Source of the DNA: Desulfobacula sp.
GTDB lineage: Bacteria; Desulfobacterota; Desulfobacteria; Desulfobacterales; Desulfobacteraceae
DNA: 64,000 bases
NCBI RefSeq assembly: GCF_014237455.1
Contig: NZ_JABZFL010000051.1
Location: 124,001 to 188,000 of the forward strand
Reading direction: 5' to 3'
Of this stretch, positions 27,432-36,169 are shown piece after piece. The notes under the pieces were generated by a model. It saw only the letters and a program-made list of their open reading frames with translations, was not told the origin of the DNA and did not search any database. The position numbers were made by a program, and so were the translations under genes. Positions within the stretch are counted from its first letter, which is position 1; each line of letters opens with the position of its first letter.

Positions 27432-28630
27432 GACGATACCTCCTTAGATTCCTGTAAAACAGGCAGATAGGTCACAGCGACTCTATACACAAACATCAAC
27501 GTTGCGATCAGTCCTAAAGTGACAAAAATTTCGCCGGGTGCAGGGAAATATCCATTTTCAGTCAACGGCGGTTTGTACCCTACAATGAACACATTAACCC
27601 TGTTTAAAATCACACCAAAAACAATCAAAGCTGCCGCTGTAAAAATGCCTTTTCTTGACTCTCTTATTTTTTGAAAAAGCAGCATCACCCATGGTACAAT
27701 TATACCCAAAAGCATTTCTACGATAAACGAATTGGTCTGGTGGGTTCCATCCAGAAGATACACATAGGTTCCCCTGAAAAACATGTCTCCGAGTTTGAGA
27801 AACATGTAGGTTCCCAAAAGAAAAATGGTAATCCGTGTTAAGGGGGTAAGAAAGCTCATCTCGGAATCAAGCTTGAAAGAAGAAGTGGCAATGGTCGTTT
27901 CAAAAACTACCATGGGATAGCCTACGGCAAAGGCGGATGTCAAAAACAAAAGAGGCAGTATGGGAGTATACCATAATGGATGCAATTTAGTCGGAGCTAC
28001 CAGCATGAGCGATCCCAGGCTGGATTGATGCATGCAGGACAACACAACCCCTAATATAATGAATATCCACATGATTTTACCGATAATGGCATCACCAACT
28101 TTTAAAATCATGTCTACCAGACCATTGAATGCGGATAATATACCCGGAAGGTTCACCCTGCCTTTGAATTGTTCCGCAACAATGGGAAAAAATTCAAAAT
28201 AAAGTACATGAAGATAAACCATGACACACATGGCCACCTCAAAAAGTACTGAATTTGTATTCCAGTTAAATATAGGTTTCCAGATGGCCCAGGAACGTCC
28301 GATATCCACCAGAAGACCTAAGACAACAAAGGTATACCCTAAGACAGCCGTTAAAAGAGCCGGCCGTGTAATGGGTTCATAATAATGTTTACCTGCAATA
28401 TGGGCCAGAGCAGCAGTGGTAAACCCGCCTGCAGCTAGAGCAACACCAGTTGCCACATCCACACCCACCCAGAGCCCCCAGGGTCTGGCATTGCTCAGGT
28501 TGGTGACATAGCCAATACCGCCGGTAAATCTGGCAATAATGGAAACAGCGCCAGCTATCATAAAGACCAGCAGTACAAGGACTCCAGGAGTCCAGAATTT
28601 TTTATTTAAAGGACTTGCTTTATGTTCCAT
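27428..28630 (-). CDS. HybB/NrfD-family quinone-interacting membrane subunit
   Basis: 400 residues, about ten transmembrane helices. Family features include ARPWGLWVGVDVATGVALAAGGF near 46-68 and PLLFLTSAFAVGYPMVVFE. NrfD-type subunits bind quinone and pass electrons to or from a ferredoxin-like partner. It overlaps the upstream HybA-like gene by one base and the cytochrome by four, so the three proteins are made together. It probably links the quinone pool to the periplasmic multihaem cytochrome. Confidence 0.88.
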   Translation of the reverse strand: MEHKASPLNKKFWTPGVLVLLVFMIAGAVSIIARFTGGIGYVTNLSNARPWGLWVGVDVATGVALAAGGFTTAALAHIAGKHYYEPITRPALLTAVLGYTFVVLGLLVDIGRSWAIWKPIFNWNTNSVLFEVAMCVMVYLHVLYFEFFPIVAEQFKGRVNLPGILSAFNGLVDMILKVGDAIIGKIMWIFIILGVVLSCMHQSSLGSLMLVAPTKLHPLWYTPILPLLFLTSAFAVGYPMVVFETTIATSSFKLDSEMSFLTPLTRITIFLLGTYMFLKLGDMFFRGTYVYLLDGTHQTNSFIVEMLLGIIVPWVMLLFQKIRESRKGIFTAAALIVFGVILNRVNVFIVGYKPPLTENGYFPAPGEIFVTLGLIATLMFVYRVAVTYLPVLQESKEVSS

Positions 28631-29544
28631 CAGGCACCTCCTTTATCTTCTGGTGTTTCCCCAGTTTTATTTGATTTATACATGAATGCTCCCAGAACGC
28701 TGAAAAGTGCAATCGGTGACCACAGATAACTGAACAGCGAATGCTGTATGGTTTCAGAAAGTTTGGGTAAAGGGTTCTCCGGCAACACGGGCAGGTTTAC
28801 TTTTTCAAATGGCACAGATGCAATATATAGCCATGAGGTTCCCCCCACCTCTTTTTCACCATACACATGATCAATATACTTGCCGGGGTTTTCCTTGAGT
28901 CTTTTTTTAGCCAGTTTTAAAATTGTCTCTCTTTTTCCAAAGGTCAGGGCTTCCGTTGGACAAATAGTTGCACACCCTGGAAGACCGCCTTTCTCGGATA
29001 TCCTGTCATAGCAGAATGTACATTTCATCACCCGGGGAGTAATCGGATCATGGTACTCATAGGCGGGTATTTCAAACGGACAGGCTACCATGCAATATCG
29101 ACAGCCAATACATTTGGTGACATCATATTTGACACTACCATTCTCTTCCTTGGTTAATGCCCCCACAATGCAGGCGGACACACAGGCCGGATCCTGACAA
29201 TGCATGCATTGAACTTTGGCATAGGCCGGAGCCGGTTTGTTACACTCATCGATTTTACCTGTAAAGTACCGGTTTACCACTGTAAAAGCTTTATGATCCG
29301 GCCTTCTGTTTTTTTCAAAAATAGTACAATTACAATTGGGCCTTTCCGGAGCCGGAAGGCTGTTCACCTCACTACAGGCATGTTCACATTTACGGCAGCC
29401 AACACACCGGGTCAGATCCACAAGGCATCCTAAAGGATCTGGCGGCGCCTTTGACTCCCATGCACTGGCAGATGAGGGCAGTGCTGCGGCAGATGCACCG
29501 GCTGCTCCCATGAATTTAAAAAAATTCCGTCTACTAAGTTGCAT
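28630..29544 (-). CDS. HybA/DsrO-like periplasmic four-cluster ferredoxin with Tat signal
   Basis: 304 residues. Tat signal SRRNFFKF (4-11), then four [4Fe-4S]-type motif groups: [37 protein letters not shown] and CTFC with GCATIC. A single membrane helix near the C-terminus ([12 protein letters not shown]) anchors it, as in HybA. Electron wire between the NrfD-like subunit and the cytochrome. No hydrogenase or molybdopterin subunit is in the operon. Confidence 0.88.
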   Translation of the reverse strand: MQLSRRNFFKFMGAAGASAAALPSSASAWESKAPPDPLGCLVDLTRCVGCRKCEHACSEVNSLPAPERPNCNCTIFEKNRRPDHKAFTVVNRYFTGKIDECNKPAPAYAKVQCMHCQDPACVSACIVGALTKEENGSVKYDVTKCIGCRYCMVACPFEIPAYEYHDPITPRVMKCTFCYDRISEKGGLPGCATICPTEALTFGKRETILKLAKKRLKENPGKYIDHVYGEKEVGGTSWLYIASVPFEKVNLPVLPENPLPKLSETIQHSLFSYLWSPIALFSVLGAFMYKSNKTGETPEDKGGA

Positions 29545-29578
29545 TTTACCTCCTTTTTATATTCAACATCTAACTGAT

Positions 29579-29815
29579 TTAAAGTCTTGACCCTTTTTTA
29601 ATCCCAAGGCAGATACAACCCGCCATCTTCTTTTTGTAGACCACTTCATCACGGGACCGCCTGATAATCATAATCAGATCCTGTACCACATCAACATCCG
29701 CCAGCATAACTTCCAAAACATCCCCTTTTTCCATAGATTTAAGGCAGCTTTTGCATTTGAAAAGATTAAGAGGTGAAATCACTCCCTTAAGATCTAATAC
29801 AATTTTTGATGCCAT
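29579..29815 (-). CDS. TusA-like protein lacking the catalytic cysteine
   Basis: 78 residues with the TusA/SirA two-layer fold pattern (VLDLKGVISPLNLFKCKSCLKSMEKGDVLEV). The canonical CPxP active-site cysteine is replaced by serine (ISPL), though KCKSC shortly after and CICLG near the end supply other cysteines. It starts the leftward cytochrome operon with a GGGAGG ribosome site. Probably not a standard persulfide carrier; may bind rather than transfer sulfur, or use the shifted cysteines. Family assignment moderate. Confidence 0.65.
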   Translation of the reverse strand: MASKIVLDLKGVISPLNLFKCKSCLKSMEKGDVLEVMLADVDVVQDLIMIIRRSRDEVVYKKKMAGCICLGIKKGSRL

Positions 29816-29858
29816 TCAGCCTCCCGTTATTAAATTATAAAATTATAGGTAATAATGT

Positions 29859-29876
29859 TTGCAACAGGTGTGCCGG
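29859..29876 (-). promoter_or_regulatory. Sigma-54 promoter of the cytochrome operon
   Basis: On the minus strand CGGCACA-CCTG-TTGCA: GG at 29874-29873, ten bases, GC at 29862-29861, a near-perfect -24/-12 element. Start site expected near 29850, 35 bases before the TusA-like gene. Confidence 0.75.
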
Positions 29877-29950
29877 AGATATCATAAAAATAAAAATGTA
29901 TATAACTCACTGGTTTTACATAAAATAATTAATTTTCAACTTTGGGTTGA

Positions 29951-30026
29951 CTGTTTAGAAATTAAATAGTATTTAAACAATCGTTTAAACATCAACATTA
30001 TTTTAATAGTTGTTTAAACGATTAAA
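29951..30026. promoter_or_regulatory. GTTTAAAC upstream activating sites beside regulator 2
   Basis: Palindromic GTTTAAAC at 29983-29990 and 30012-30019, a TTTAAAC half-copy at 29972-29978, and related CTGTTTAG (29951-29958) and TTAAACAG (30022-30029). They lie about 80-145 bp upstream of the -24 element at 29874 and immediately before the regulator gene at 30049, so they can serve both activation and autocontrol. Confidence 0.6.
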
Positions 30027-30048
30027 CAGACATTTGAGAGGAAAGCGT

Positions 30049-31449
30049 ATGAATGAACATGAAATGAATATCTTCTGGAAAAAAATAGTGAATACCATTA
30101 ACGATGGACTGATGTTTATCGGCCCCGAAGGTTCCCTTTTAATGGTTAATAAAGCCTTTGAAACGCTTACCGGGTATACGTCAAAAGAAGCCATCGGCAT
30201 GTCCTGCGAAATATTAGATTGTGACGCCTGTGAAAAAATCATGCAGACAGATAAAAAAACTGCATGGTGTAAGTTGTTTGAAGAAGGCCAGCAGGACATG
30301 AAAAAATGCCGCTGTCTTATCAAATGCAAAGATGGAACTTTCTTGCCGATTTTAAAAAATGCATCCGTACTATGGGATGAAGACCAGACAGCACTTGGTG
30401 TTGTGGAAACTTTAACCGATATTTCTGAACTTACCAAACTGGATGAAAAAGTTCATATTCTTTCCAGGCAATGCGACAAGGAAAATGACTTTTGGGGCTT
30501 GGTGGGCAAATCCCCTGAAATGCAGAATATGTTTGAAATGATAAGAAAAGCTGCTCAAAGCAATGCCCCTGTTATTATTCTCGGCGAAAGCGGAACCGGT
30601 AAAGAATTGGTGGCCAATGCCATCCACCTGTGTGGTTCAAGAAAAAATGGGGCTTTTATTCAACTCAATTGTGCTGCATTGAATGAAGCGGTCCTGGAAA
30701 GCGAATTGTTCGGCCATGCCAAGGGCGCATTTACAGGGGCTTACAGCAACCGGATCGGCCGATTTGAAGCCGCCAATCATGGAGATTTCTTTCTGGATGA
30801 AATCGGTGATATTCCATTGTCTATTCAGACAAAACTTTTAAGGGTCCTTGAGTCGGGCCAATTTGAAAGAGTGGGAGATATTTCACCGATCAAAGTTGAT
30901 GTACGAATCATCACAGCCACAAACAGAGATCTTGATGAGTTGATAGATAAAAATGAATTTCGACAGGATTTGCTTTTCAGAATTAACGTCATCCCGATAC
31001 ACCTGCCGCCTTTAAGAGACAGAAAAGAAGATATCCCTTTATTAATTAATTCTTTTATTCATCGTTTAAATATGCAAACCGGTAAAACAATAAATGGTTT
31101 AGCCCATGATACCATGGAAGCGTTCATGGATTACCACTGGCCGGGCAATATCAGAGAACTTAAAAATGCAATGGAGTATTCTTTTGTTACCACTGAGGGG
31201 CCCCTTATCCAATTAGACCATTTGCCCAAGAAGATCGGTACGGCACAAAAAGCACCCCTTTCTCCCGTCCTTCAATTAACTGCAGACGAGGCCTTGCCCA
31301 GTGAAAAATTACAATTAATCGAAGCACTCAAACAGACAAACGGCAACCAGACAAAGGCGGCAAAAATTCTTAATATCAACAGGGTAACCGTTTGGAACCG
31401 TATGAGAAAATACGGTCTTGATCTTAAAAAAATCTTGTCGGTACACTAG
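30049..31449 (+). CDS. Sigma-54 activator 2: cysteine-rich PAS, AAA+, Fis-type HTH
   Basis: 466 residues from the ATG at 30049 (GAGAGGAAA ribosome site); an upstream TTG at 30010 would lie inside the operator repeats and is rejected. The PAS domain carries cysteines near 53, 58, 61, 74, 87, 89 and 93. AAA+ motifs [14 protein letters not shown] and GDFFLDEIGD are intact. The HTH (TKAAKILNINRVTVWNRMRKYGLDL) differs from regulators 1 and 3, matching a different DNA element. It is divergent from the cytochrome operon it probably activates, and its 3' end overlaps the convergent ASKHA gene by 26 bases. Confidence 0.9.
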   Translation: MNEHEMNIFWKKIVNTINDGLMFIGPEGSLLMVNKAFETLTGYTSKEAIGMSCEILDCDACEKIMQTDKKTAWCKLFEEGQQDMKKCRCLIKCKDGTFLPILKNASVLWDEDQTALGVVETLTDISELTKLDEKVHILSRQCDKENDFWGLVGKSPEMQNMFEMIRKAAQSNAPVIILGESGTGKELVANAIHLCGSRKNGAFIQLNCAALNEAVLESELFGHAKGAFTGAYSNRIGRFEAANHGDFFLDEIGDIPLSIQTKLLRVLESGQFERVGDISPIKVDVRIITATNRDLDELIDKNEFRQDLLFRINVIPIHLPPLRDRKEDIPLLINSFIHRLNMQTGKTINGLAHDTMEAFMDYHWPGNIRELKNAMEYSFVTTEGPLIQLDHLPKKIGTAQKAPLSPVLQLTADEALPSEKLQLIEALKQTNGNQTKAAKILNINRVTVWNRMRKYGLDLKKILSVH

Positions 31450-32998
31450 GAAAACTTAGCTTTTTAACAAAAACATCTTGAAAATTTTGGTTACAGGCAA
31501 GATCCACAACTATAACCTTATTTGCTATCTGTATCGCTTTATCAAGAAAAGCATTATCACACAGAGCCATAATGGCTCCGGCTCCGGCTGAGTTCCCTGC
31601 AACTTCTACCCTGTTCAGATCCATGGCCGGGATCATTCCCAGGGTCATCATATCCTTTTTATCAAGAAATGATCCAAAAGCTCCGGCAATAATAATTTTT
31701 TCAGGTTCATCAAGCCCTGCTTCCTTTAGAAGAAATTCAATCCCTGTAATCAATGCCCCTTTACCCAACTGGACAGAGCGGATATCCTTCTGACTGATAA
31801 AGATTGCAGAGCCATCCTGAGAAGAATCTTCCGGAACGATAATATATTGCTTATTCTTATTTTGGAACGCACCGCCCGGGTCTATGATCTTTTTTTGACA
31901 AAACTGGGTCACAGCACTGATAACACCGGTTCCACAAATTCCAGACGGCTTCAAGCCGGAAGAATTCGACGGGTTGATAATGGTGTATTGGGGCAAGTCT
32001 TCCAGGTTTTTTATTTGAACCGTATTGATGGCACCCGGGATTGCCTGCATCCCACAGGACAGGGTTGCACCTTCAAATGCCGGGCCGGTTGCACAGGATG
32101 TCGCAAAAAATTGGTCTTTTCCTTTCAGCATCAATTCCCCGTTGGTACCCAGATCCACAAGCAGGGTTCCATCCGGTTGATTTTCAAGATCAACTGCCAG
32201 GGTTGCACTAAGGATATCTCCTCCGATAAAACCGGATACCTGGGGCAGCAGTTGAATTGAAAAATCTTTTATTTTAAAGCCCAGATCATTGGATTGGATT
32301 TTTTTTGCTTTATAAAAAGCCGGCTGGTAAGGAGAAACTCCAATGGATTTTGGATCCACACCTGCAAATATATGGATCATGGTTGGATTACCCACCGTCA
32401 CCATTTGAGAAATCATCTCCTCTTTAAGATCAAGGGATGCTAAAAGTTCTTTGATCCCCCACTCTATTGCCTTGACAACCAGTTTCTGCAAATGTCCAAG
32501 ATTTTTTTCTTCCTGGCCGATAGCACTGATCCGACTCATAACATCATCCCCATACAGAGCCTGGGGATTTTTTACGGCCAGCGAAGAAAGCACCCTGCCT
32601 TTAGTTGTGTTGCAAAAGTATACGGCAATGGTTGTTGTACCAAGATCCACGGCAATGCCATAGCTATCTTTACCGTTCACATTTTTAAACCTGTCCTTGA
32701 ATGCTTCAGGAAAGGAGACTGCCGCTTTACTGATAATATGGGATGACAGCATGGATGATTCCGGGATCTCAATTGAAATATCATCTGAAATGATGACTTG
32801 ACAGGCTTCTTTAAATTCACTATCCCCGTTTTCTGCAACAACCTTGACCTGGCATTTTTTGCAGACACCTTTACCGCCGCAATCAGATCTCAAAAAAATG
32901 CTTTTATTCATGAGTGATTCCATCAGAGTTCTTTCGGGTCTTGCTTCAATTCGCCTGCCATGAGGGAAGAGGTGAATATAGCATTTCTTATTTGACAT
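31424..32998 (-). CDS. Ferredoxin-ASKHA protein (corrinoid-protein reductive activator-like, DUF4445)
   Basis: 524 residues. N-terminal [2Fe-2S] domain with CGGKGVCKKC near 40-49 and a later ACQV; then the linker and ASKHA ATPase domain starting GIAVDLGTTTIAVYFCN, with LLVDLGTNGELMLKG and IIAGAFGSFLDKKD. Shorter than the paralogue at 15651, lacking the zinc-finger-like N-terminus. It lies 26 bases downstream of the aap ATPase gene in the same direction, so it may be the last gene of that operon. Activated partner unknown. Confidence 0.85.
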   Translation of the reverse strand: MSNKKCYIHLFPHGRRIEARPERTLMESLMNKSIFLRSDCGGKGVCKKCQVKVVAENGDSEFKEACQVIISDDISIEIPESSMLSSHIISKAAVSFPEAFKDRFKNVNGKDSYGIAVDLGTTTIAVYFCNTTKGRVLSSLAVKNPQALYGDDVMSRISAIGQEEKNLGHLQKLVVKAIEWGIKELLASLDLKEEMISQMVTVGNPTMIHIFAGVDPKSIGVSPYQPAFYKAKKIQSNDLGFKIKDFSIQLLPQVSGFIGGDILSATLAVDLENQPDGTLLVDLGTNGELMLKGKDQFFATSCATGPAFEGATLSCGMQAIPGAINTVQIKNLEDLPQYTIINPSNSSGLKPSGICGTGVISAVTQFCQKKIIDPGGAFQNKNKQYIIVPEDSSQDGSAIFISQKDIRSVQLGKGALITGIEFLLKEAGLDEPEKIIIAGAFGSFLDKKDMMTLGMIPAMDLNRVEVAGNSAGAGAIMALCDNAFLDKAIQIANKVIVVDLACNQNFQDVFVKKLSFPSVPTRFF

Positions 32999-33024
32999 TT
33001 GGATTCCTTAATCTGTCTTCTTGT

Positions 33025-33768
33025 TTAAATAATTTGACTTAAAAATTTTTGAGTTCTGTCATATTTCGGGCTGGTGAAAAATGTTTCGGGATTGTTTTCT
33101 TCCACGATTTCACCTTGATCCATGAAGAGTATTCTATTGGCAACCTGTTTTGCAAATCCCATCTCATGGGTAACACAGATCATGGTCATGCCGTCATGGG
33201 CAAGCTGCCTGATGACATCAAGCACTTCTTTTACCATTTCCGGGTCCAGCGCAGATGTGGGTTCATCAAACAGCATAATTTTAGGATTCATGCACAGGGC
33301 TCTTGCAATTGCCACCCGCTGCTGCTGGCCACCGGAAAGCTGGCCCGGCATTTTAAATGCCTGGTCGTGAATTTGTACCCGCTTAAGAAGTGCCATGGCA
33401 GTTTCTTCTGCCTTTTTCCTGGGCATTTTGAGAATCCAGGCAGGGGCCAGTGTAAGGTTTTCAAGAACCGTCAGATGGGGGAAAAGATCAAAATCCTGAA
33501 ACACCATTCCCACTTCTTTGCGGACACTGGCAATATTTTTCATTTTGCCTGTCAGCTCTGTTCCTGCTACAATAATTTTTCCTTTTTGATGTTCTTCAAT
33601 TCTGTTTATGCAACGGATAAGCGTTGATTTTCCTGATCCTGAGGGGCCGCATATGACAATAATTTCACCCTTGTGTACCGTCATATTTATATTCTTGAGG
33701 ACATGAAAATTATCAAACCATTTGTTTAAATTTGTAATTTCAATAATGGGAATGTTCTGTTGATTCAT
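33025..33768 (-). CDS. aapP: Polar amino-acid ABC transporter ATPase
   Basis: 247 residues of the GlnQ/AapP family: Walker [10 protein letters not shown] (about 38-46), signature [15 protein letters not shown], Walker [17 protein letters not shown]-loop CVTHEMGFA. Completes the aapJQMP set. Confidence 0.9.
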   Translation of the reverse strand: MNQQNIPIIEITNLNKWFDNFHVLKNINMTVHKGEIIVICGPSGSGKSTLIRCINRIEEHQKGKIIVAGTELTGKMKNIASVRKEVGMVFQDFDLFPHLTVLENLTLAPAWILKMPRKKAEETAMALLKRVQIHDQAFKMPGQLSGGQQQRVAIARALCMNPKIMLFDEPTSALDPEMVKEVLDVIRQLAHDGMTMICVTHEMGFAKQVANRILFMDQGEIVEENNPETFFTSPKYDRTQKFLSQII

Positions 33769-33781
33769 TTAATTTCTCCAA

Positions 33782-34894
33782 TTATGACCATTGATTGCGA
33801 TGCTCAATGGATTTGCCATACTGGCTCATGGAAAAACAGATAATCCAGTAAATTAGCGCGCAAAAAACATAGGCTTCTGCATCATATCCAAGCCATTCAG
33901 GGTCTTGTGCAGAGGCTTTGATCATTCCTAAAAAATCAAGCAGTCCGACGATGATTACAAGAGATGTATCTTTGAAGAGCGCAACACAGCGACCGATGAG
34001 AGATGGGATAACATGACGAAGGGCCTGGGGCAGAACAATAAAATAAGTGATTGTCCAGTTTTTAAGCCCTATAGAAGCGGCAGCTTCGATCTGCCCTTGA
34101 GAAATGGCCTGGAGTCCTCCCCTTACCACTTCCGCAATATAGGCGGATGAAAATAATATGATACCGATCTGCACTCGTAAGAGGTTGTTGATGTTCATTC
34201 CCCGGGGCAGAAAAATAGGCAGCATGACAGAGGCCATGAATAGGATGGTAATCAGGGGAACGCCTCGTATGGATTCAATAATACCGATACACAGGGATTT
34301 TACGATGACCATGTTTGATCGTCGGCCAAGGGCCAGCAGTATGCCAAGGGGTATGGACATGATAATACCAATGGCAGCAAGCCCTGTACTCAACATCAGG
34401 CCGCCCCATAAGGATTGTTCTACGATTTCAAGGCCTATCCCGCCATTGATCAGAAAAAATAACGGCAAGGGCAAAAAGAACCAGAGCGCAATCAAAAGTC
34501 TGGTCTGAAGTCTTCTAAGGGCGGTTAACACACAGACGACACCAAAGATGACAAAGGCCAGGATCGGGCGCCACAATAATTCTTGAGGGTATAGCCCAAC
34601 CATCAGCACCCTGAATTTTACAAAAATAAAGGTCCAGCAGGCACCTGTTTTTGGGGTGGGATCTGGCGTAGAAGAAAGTGACCAGGTGGCATCGATAATT
34701 GTCCAGGAGATCAGCGGGGGAACGGCTTTCCATAAAAAGAGAAGTGCTGCAAATGTGAGCAAAGAATTAATTTTACTACTAAAAAGATTACCTTTAAGCC
34801 AGCCGATAATACCGACAGATTCCAGGGGTGCAGGAAGGTCAGGCATGGGTTTAAAAACATGCAATTCTTTGCTGGCATCAGGTGATATTGTCAT
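33782..34894 (-). CDS. aapM: General L-amino-acid ABC transporter permease
   Basis: 370 residues from the ATG at 34894, 2 bases after the aapQ stop; the open frame extends upstream into aapQ but that part is not expected to be translated. Long AapM-type permease with the EAA-loop SIGLKNWTITYFIVLPQALRHVIP that docks with AapP. About eight membrane helices. Confidence 0.85.
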   Translation of the reverse strand: MTISPDASKELHVFKPMPDLPAPLESVGIIGWLKGNLFSSKINSLLTFAALLFLWKAVPPLISWTIIDATWSLSSTPDPTPKTGACWTFIFVKFRVLMVGLYPQELLWRPILAFVIFGVVCVLTALRRLQTRLLIALWFFLPLPLFFLINGGIGLEIVEQSLWGGLMLSTGLAAIGIIMSIPLGILLALGRRSNMVIVKSLCIGIIESIRGVPLITILFMASVMLPIFLPRGMNINNLLRVQIGIILFSSAYIAEVVRGGLQAISQGQIEAAASIGLKNWTITYFIVLPQALRHVIPSLIGRCVALFKDTSLVIIVGLLDFLGMIKASAQDPEWLGYDAEAYVFCALIYWIICFSMSQYGKSIEHRNQWS

Positions 34895-34896
34895 GT

Positions 34897-36057
34897 TTAC
34901 CTGCCAATGTGCTGAACTCTTGCATTCAGCCAGTTCATGATTATTGATACGATCAGGTTGATCGTCATATAAACCCCCATCCACATGGCAATGACTTCTA
35001 TTGCCTGGTCATTCTGACCAATAATGGTACCGCCGATGGAGACCATGTCAGGATAGCCGATAGCAACTGCAAGAGAGCTGTTTTTAACCAGGCTTGTATA
35101 ATCATTGGTAGTGGCAGGAATAATCACCCGCAGCGCCTGGGGTAAAATGACCTTTCTCATGGTAAGACCGGCCGGCAATCCAAGGGCCTTGGATGAATTA
35201 ATCTGGCCTGTGGCCACCGACTGAATGCCGCTTCTGACATTTTCACCAATAAAGGCGGCTGTGTATAATACCAGTCCTGTCATCAGGGCTGAAAATTCAG
35301 GACGGATGACTAAGCCGCCTGTAAAATTAAACCCTTTTAACACAGCAAATTCCCATGCCAGGGGGCCGCCGGTCACCCACCATGCAATGGCAGGAATTGT
35401 TACCATGGCAGTCACGCCTATGGTAAATGAAGGAATAATCCGACCCGTCTCCCGGTGAAGCCGGGTTGCATACCAGTGAATTAAAAATGCCGCAACAATG
35501 CCTGTCAGAACCGCCAGGCAAACAATTAAAAAACCTGATTCAGGTATGGGTCTGGGAAGGTAGATTCCCCTGTTGTTCAAAAAAAAACCTTGGAAGGGCA
35601 TCAGACTTTTTTTGGGAATCGGCAGTGCGGCAAGGGCAATGGAATAGGTGAAAAACAAGACGAGAAGTAAAGGAACATTTCTTAATACTTCAACATATAT
35701 CTCTGCAAGTTTTGATATAAGCCAGTTACCGGAAACCCTGGCAACACCGATTAAAATTCCTAACAATGTGGCAAGTATAATACCCAAAAAAGCAACATAA
35801 AGAGTATTGATAATTCCGATAAAAAAAGCAAAACCATAAGAGTCTGCCGGAGAGTATGGCAATAGAGAGTTGCTGATGGGCATCCCGGATTCCAAAGATA
35901 AAAAACCAAAGCCGGAAGCGATGTTACGGGCTTCAAGATTTGCCTGTGTGTTGACAAGCAGTCCGTGTGCGGCATAAAAAATTATGCCGATGACAGCTGC
36001 TTGAAGCGTCAAGGTTGTCATTGTGGATTTTGAAAATAAAAATACCGGTAGTTTCAA
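34897..36057 (-). CDS. aapQ: General L-amino-acid ABC transporter permease
   Basis: 386 residues, AapQ-type membrane protein with a conserved early helix block (IGIIFYAAHGLLVNTQANLEARNIASGFGFL) and the EAA-loop ALGLPAGLTMRKVILPQALRVIIP near 300-323. Forms a heterodimer with AapM. Confidence 0.88.
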   Translation of the reverse strand: MKLPVFLFSKSTMTTLTLQAAVIGIIFYAAHGLLVNTQANLEARNIASGFGFLSLESGMPISNSLLPYSPADSYGFAFFIGIINTLYVAFLGIILATLLGILIGVARVSGNWLISKLAEIYVEVLRNVPLLLVLFFTYSIALAALPIPKKSLMPFQGFFLNNRGIYLPRPIPESGFLIVCLAVLTGIVAAFLIHWYATRLHRETGRIIPSFTIGVTAMVTIPAIAWWVTGGPLAWEFAVLKGFNFTGGLVIRPEFSALMTGLVLYTAAFIGENVRSGIQSVATGQINSSKALGLPAGLTMRKVILPQALRVIIPATTNDYTSLVKNSSLAVAIGYPDMVSIGGTIIGQNDQAIEVIAMWMGVYMTINLIVSIIMNWLNARVQHIGR

Positions 36058-36123
36058 AGCGCTGCCTTACCCAAAATTTTTTATATCTGATACAAGCCTG
36101 TTTTAGATAGTTTTAGTTATGAA

Positions 36124-36149
36124 ACAGGGGGGCATATCAGCCCCCCTGT
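36124..36149 (-). repeat. GC-rich stem-loop between aapJ and aapQ
   Basis: ACAGGGGGG (36124-36132) and CCCCCCTGT (36141-36149) pair perfectly around an 8-base loop. Placed after the binding-protein gene, like the hairpins in the other two amino-acid transporter operons. Confidence 0.7.
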
Positions 36150-36169
36150 AATGTGTTAAACGTAAAAAA

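Noticed and set aside
30010-30048. TTG start giving regulator 2 a 13-residue longer N-terminus
   Set aside because: The region is the GTTTAAAC operator, and the ATG at 30049 has a good ribosome site.
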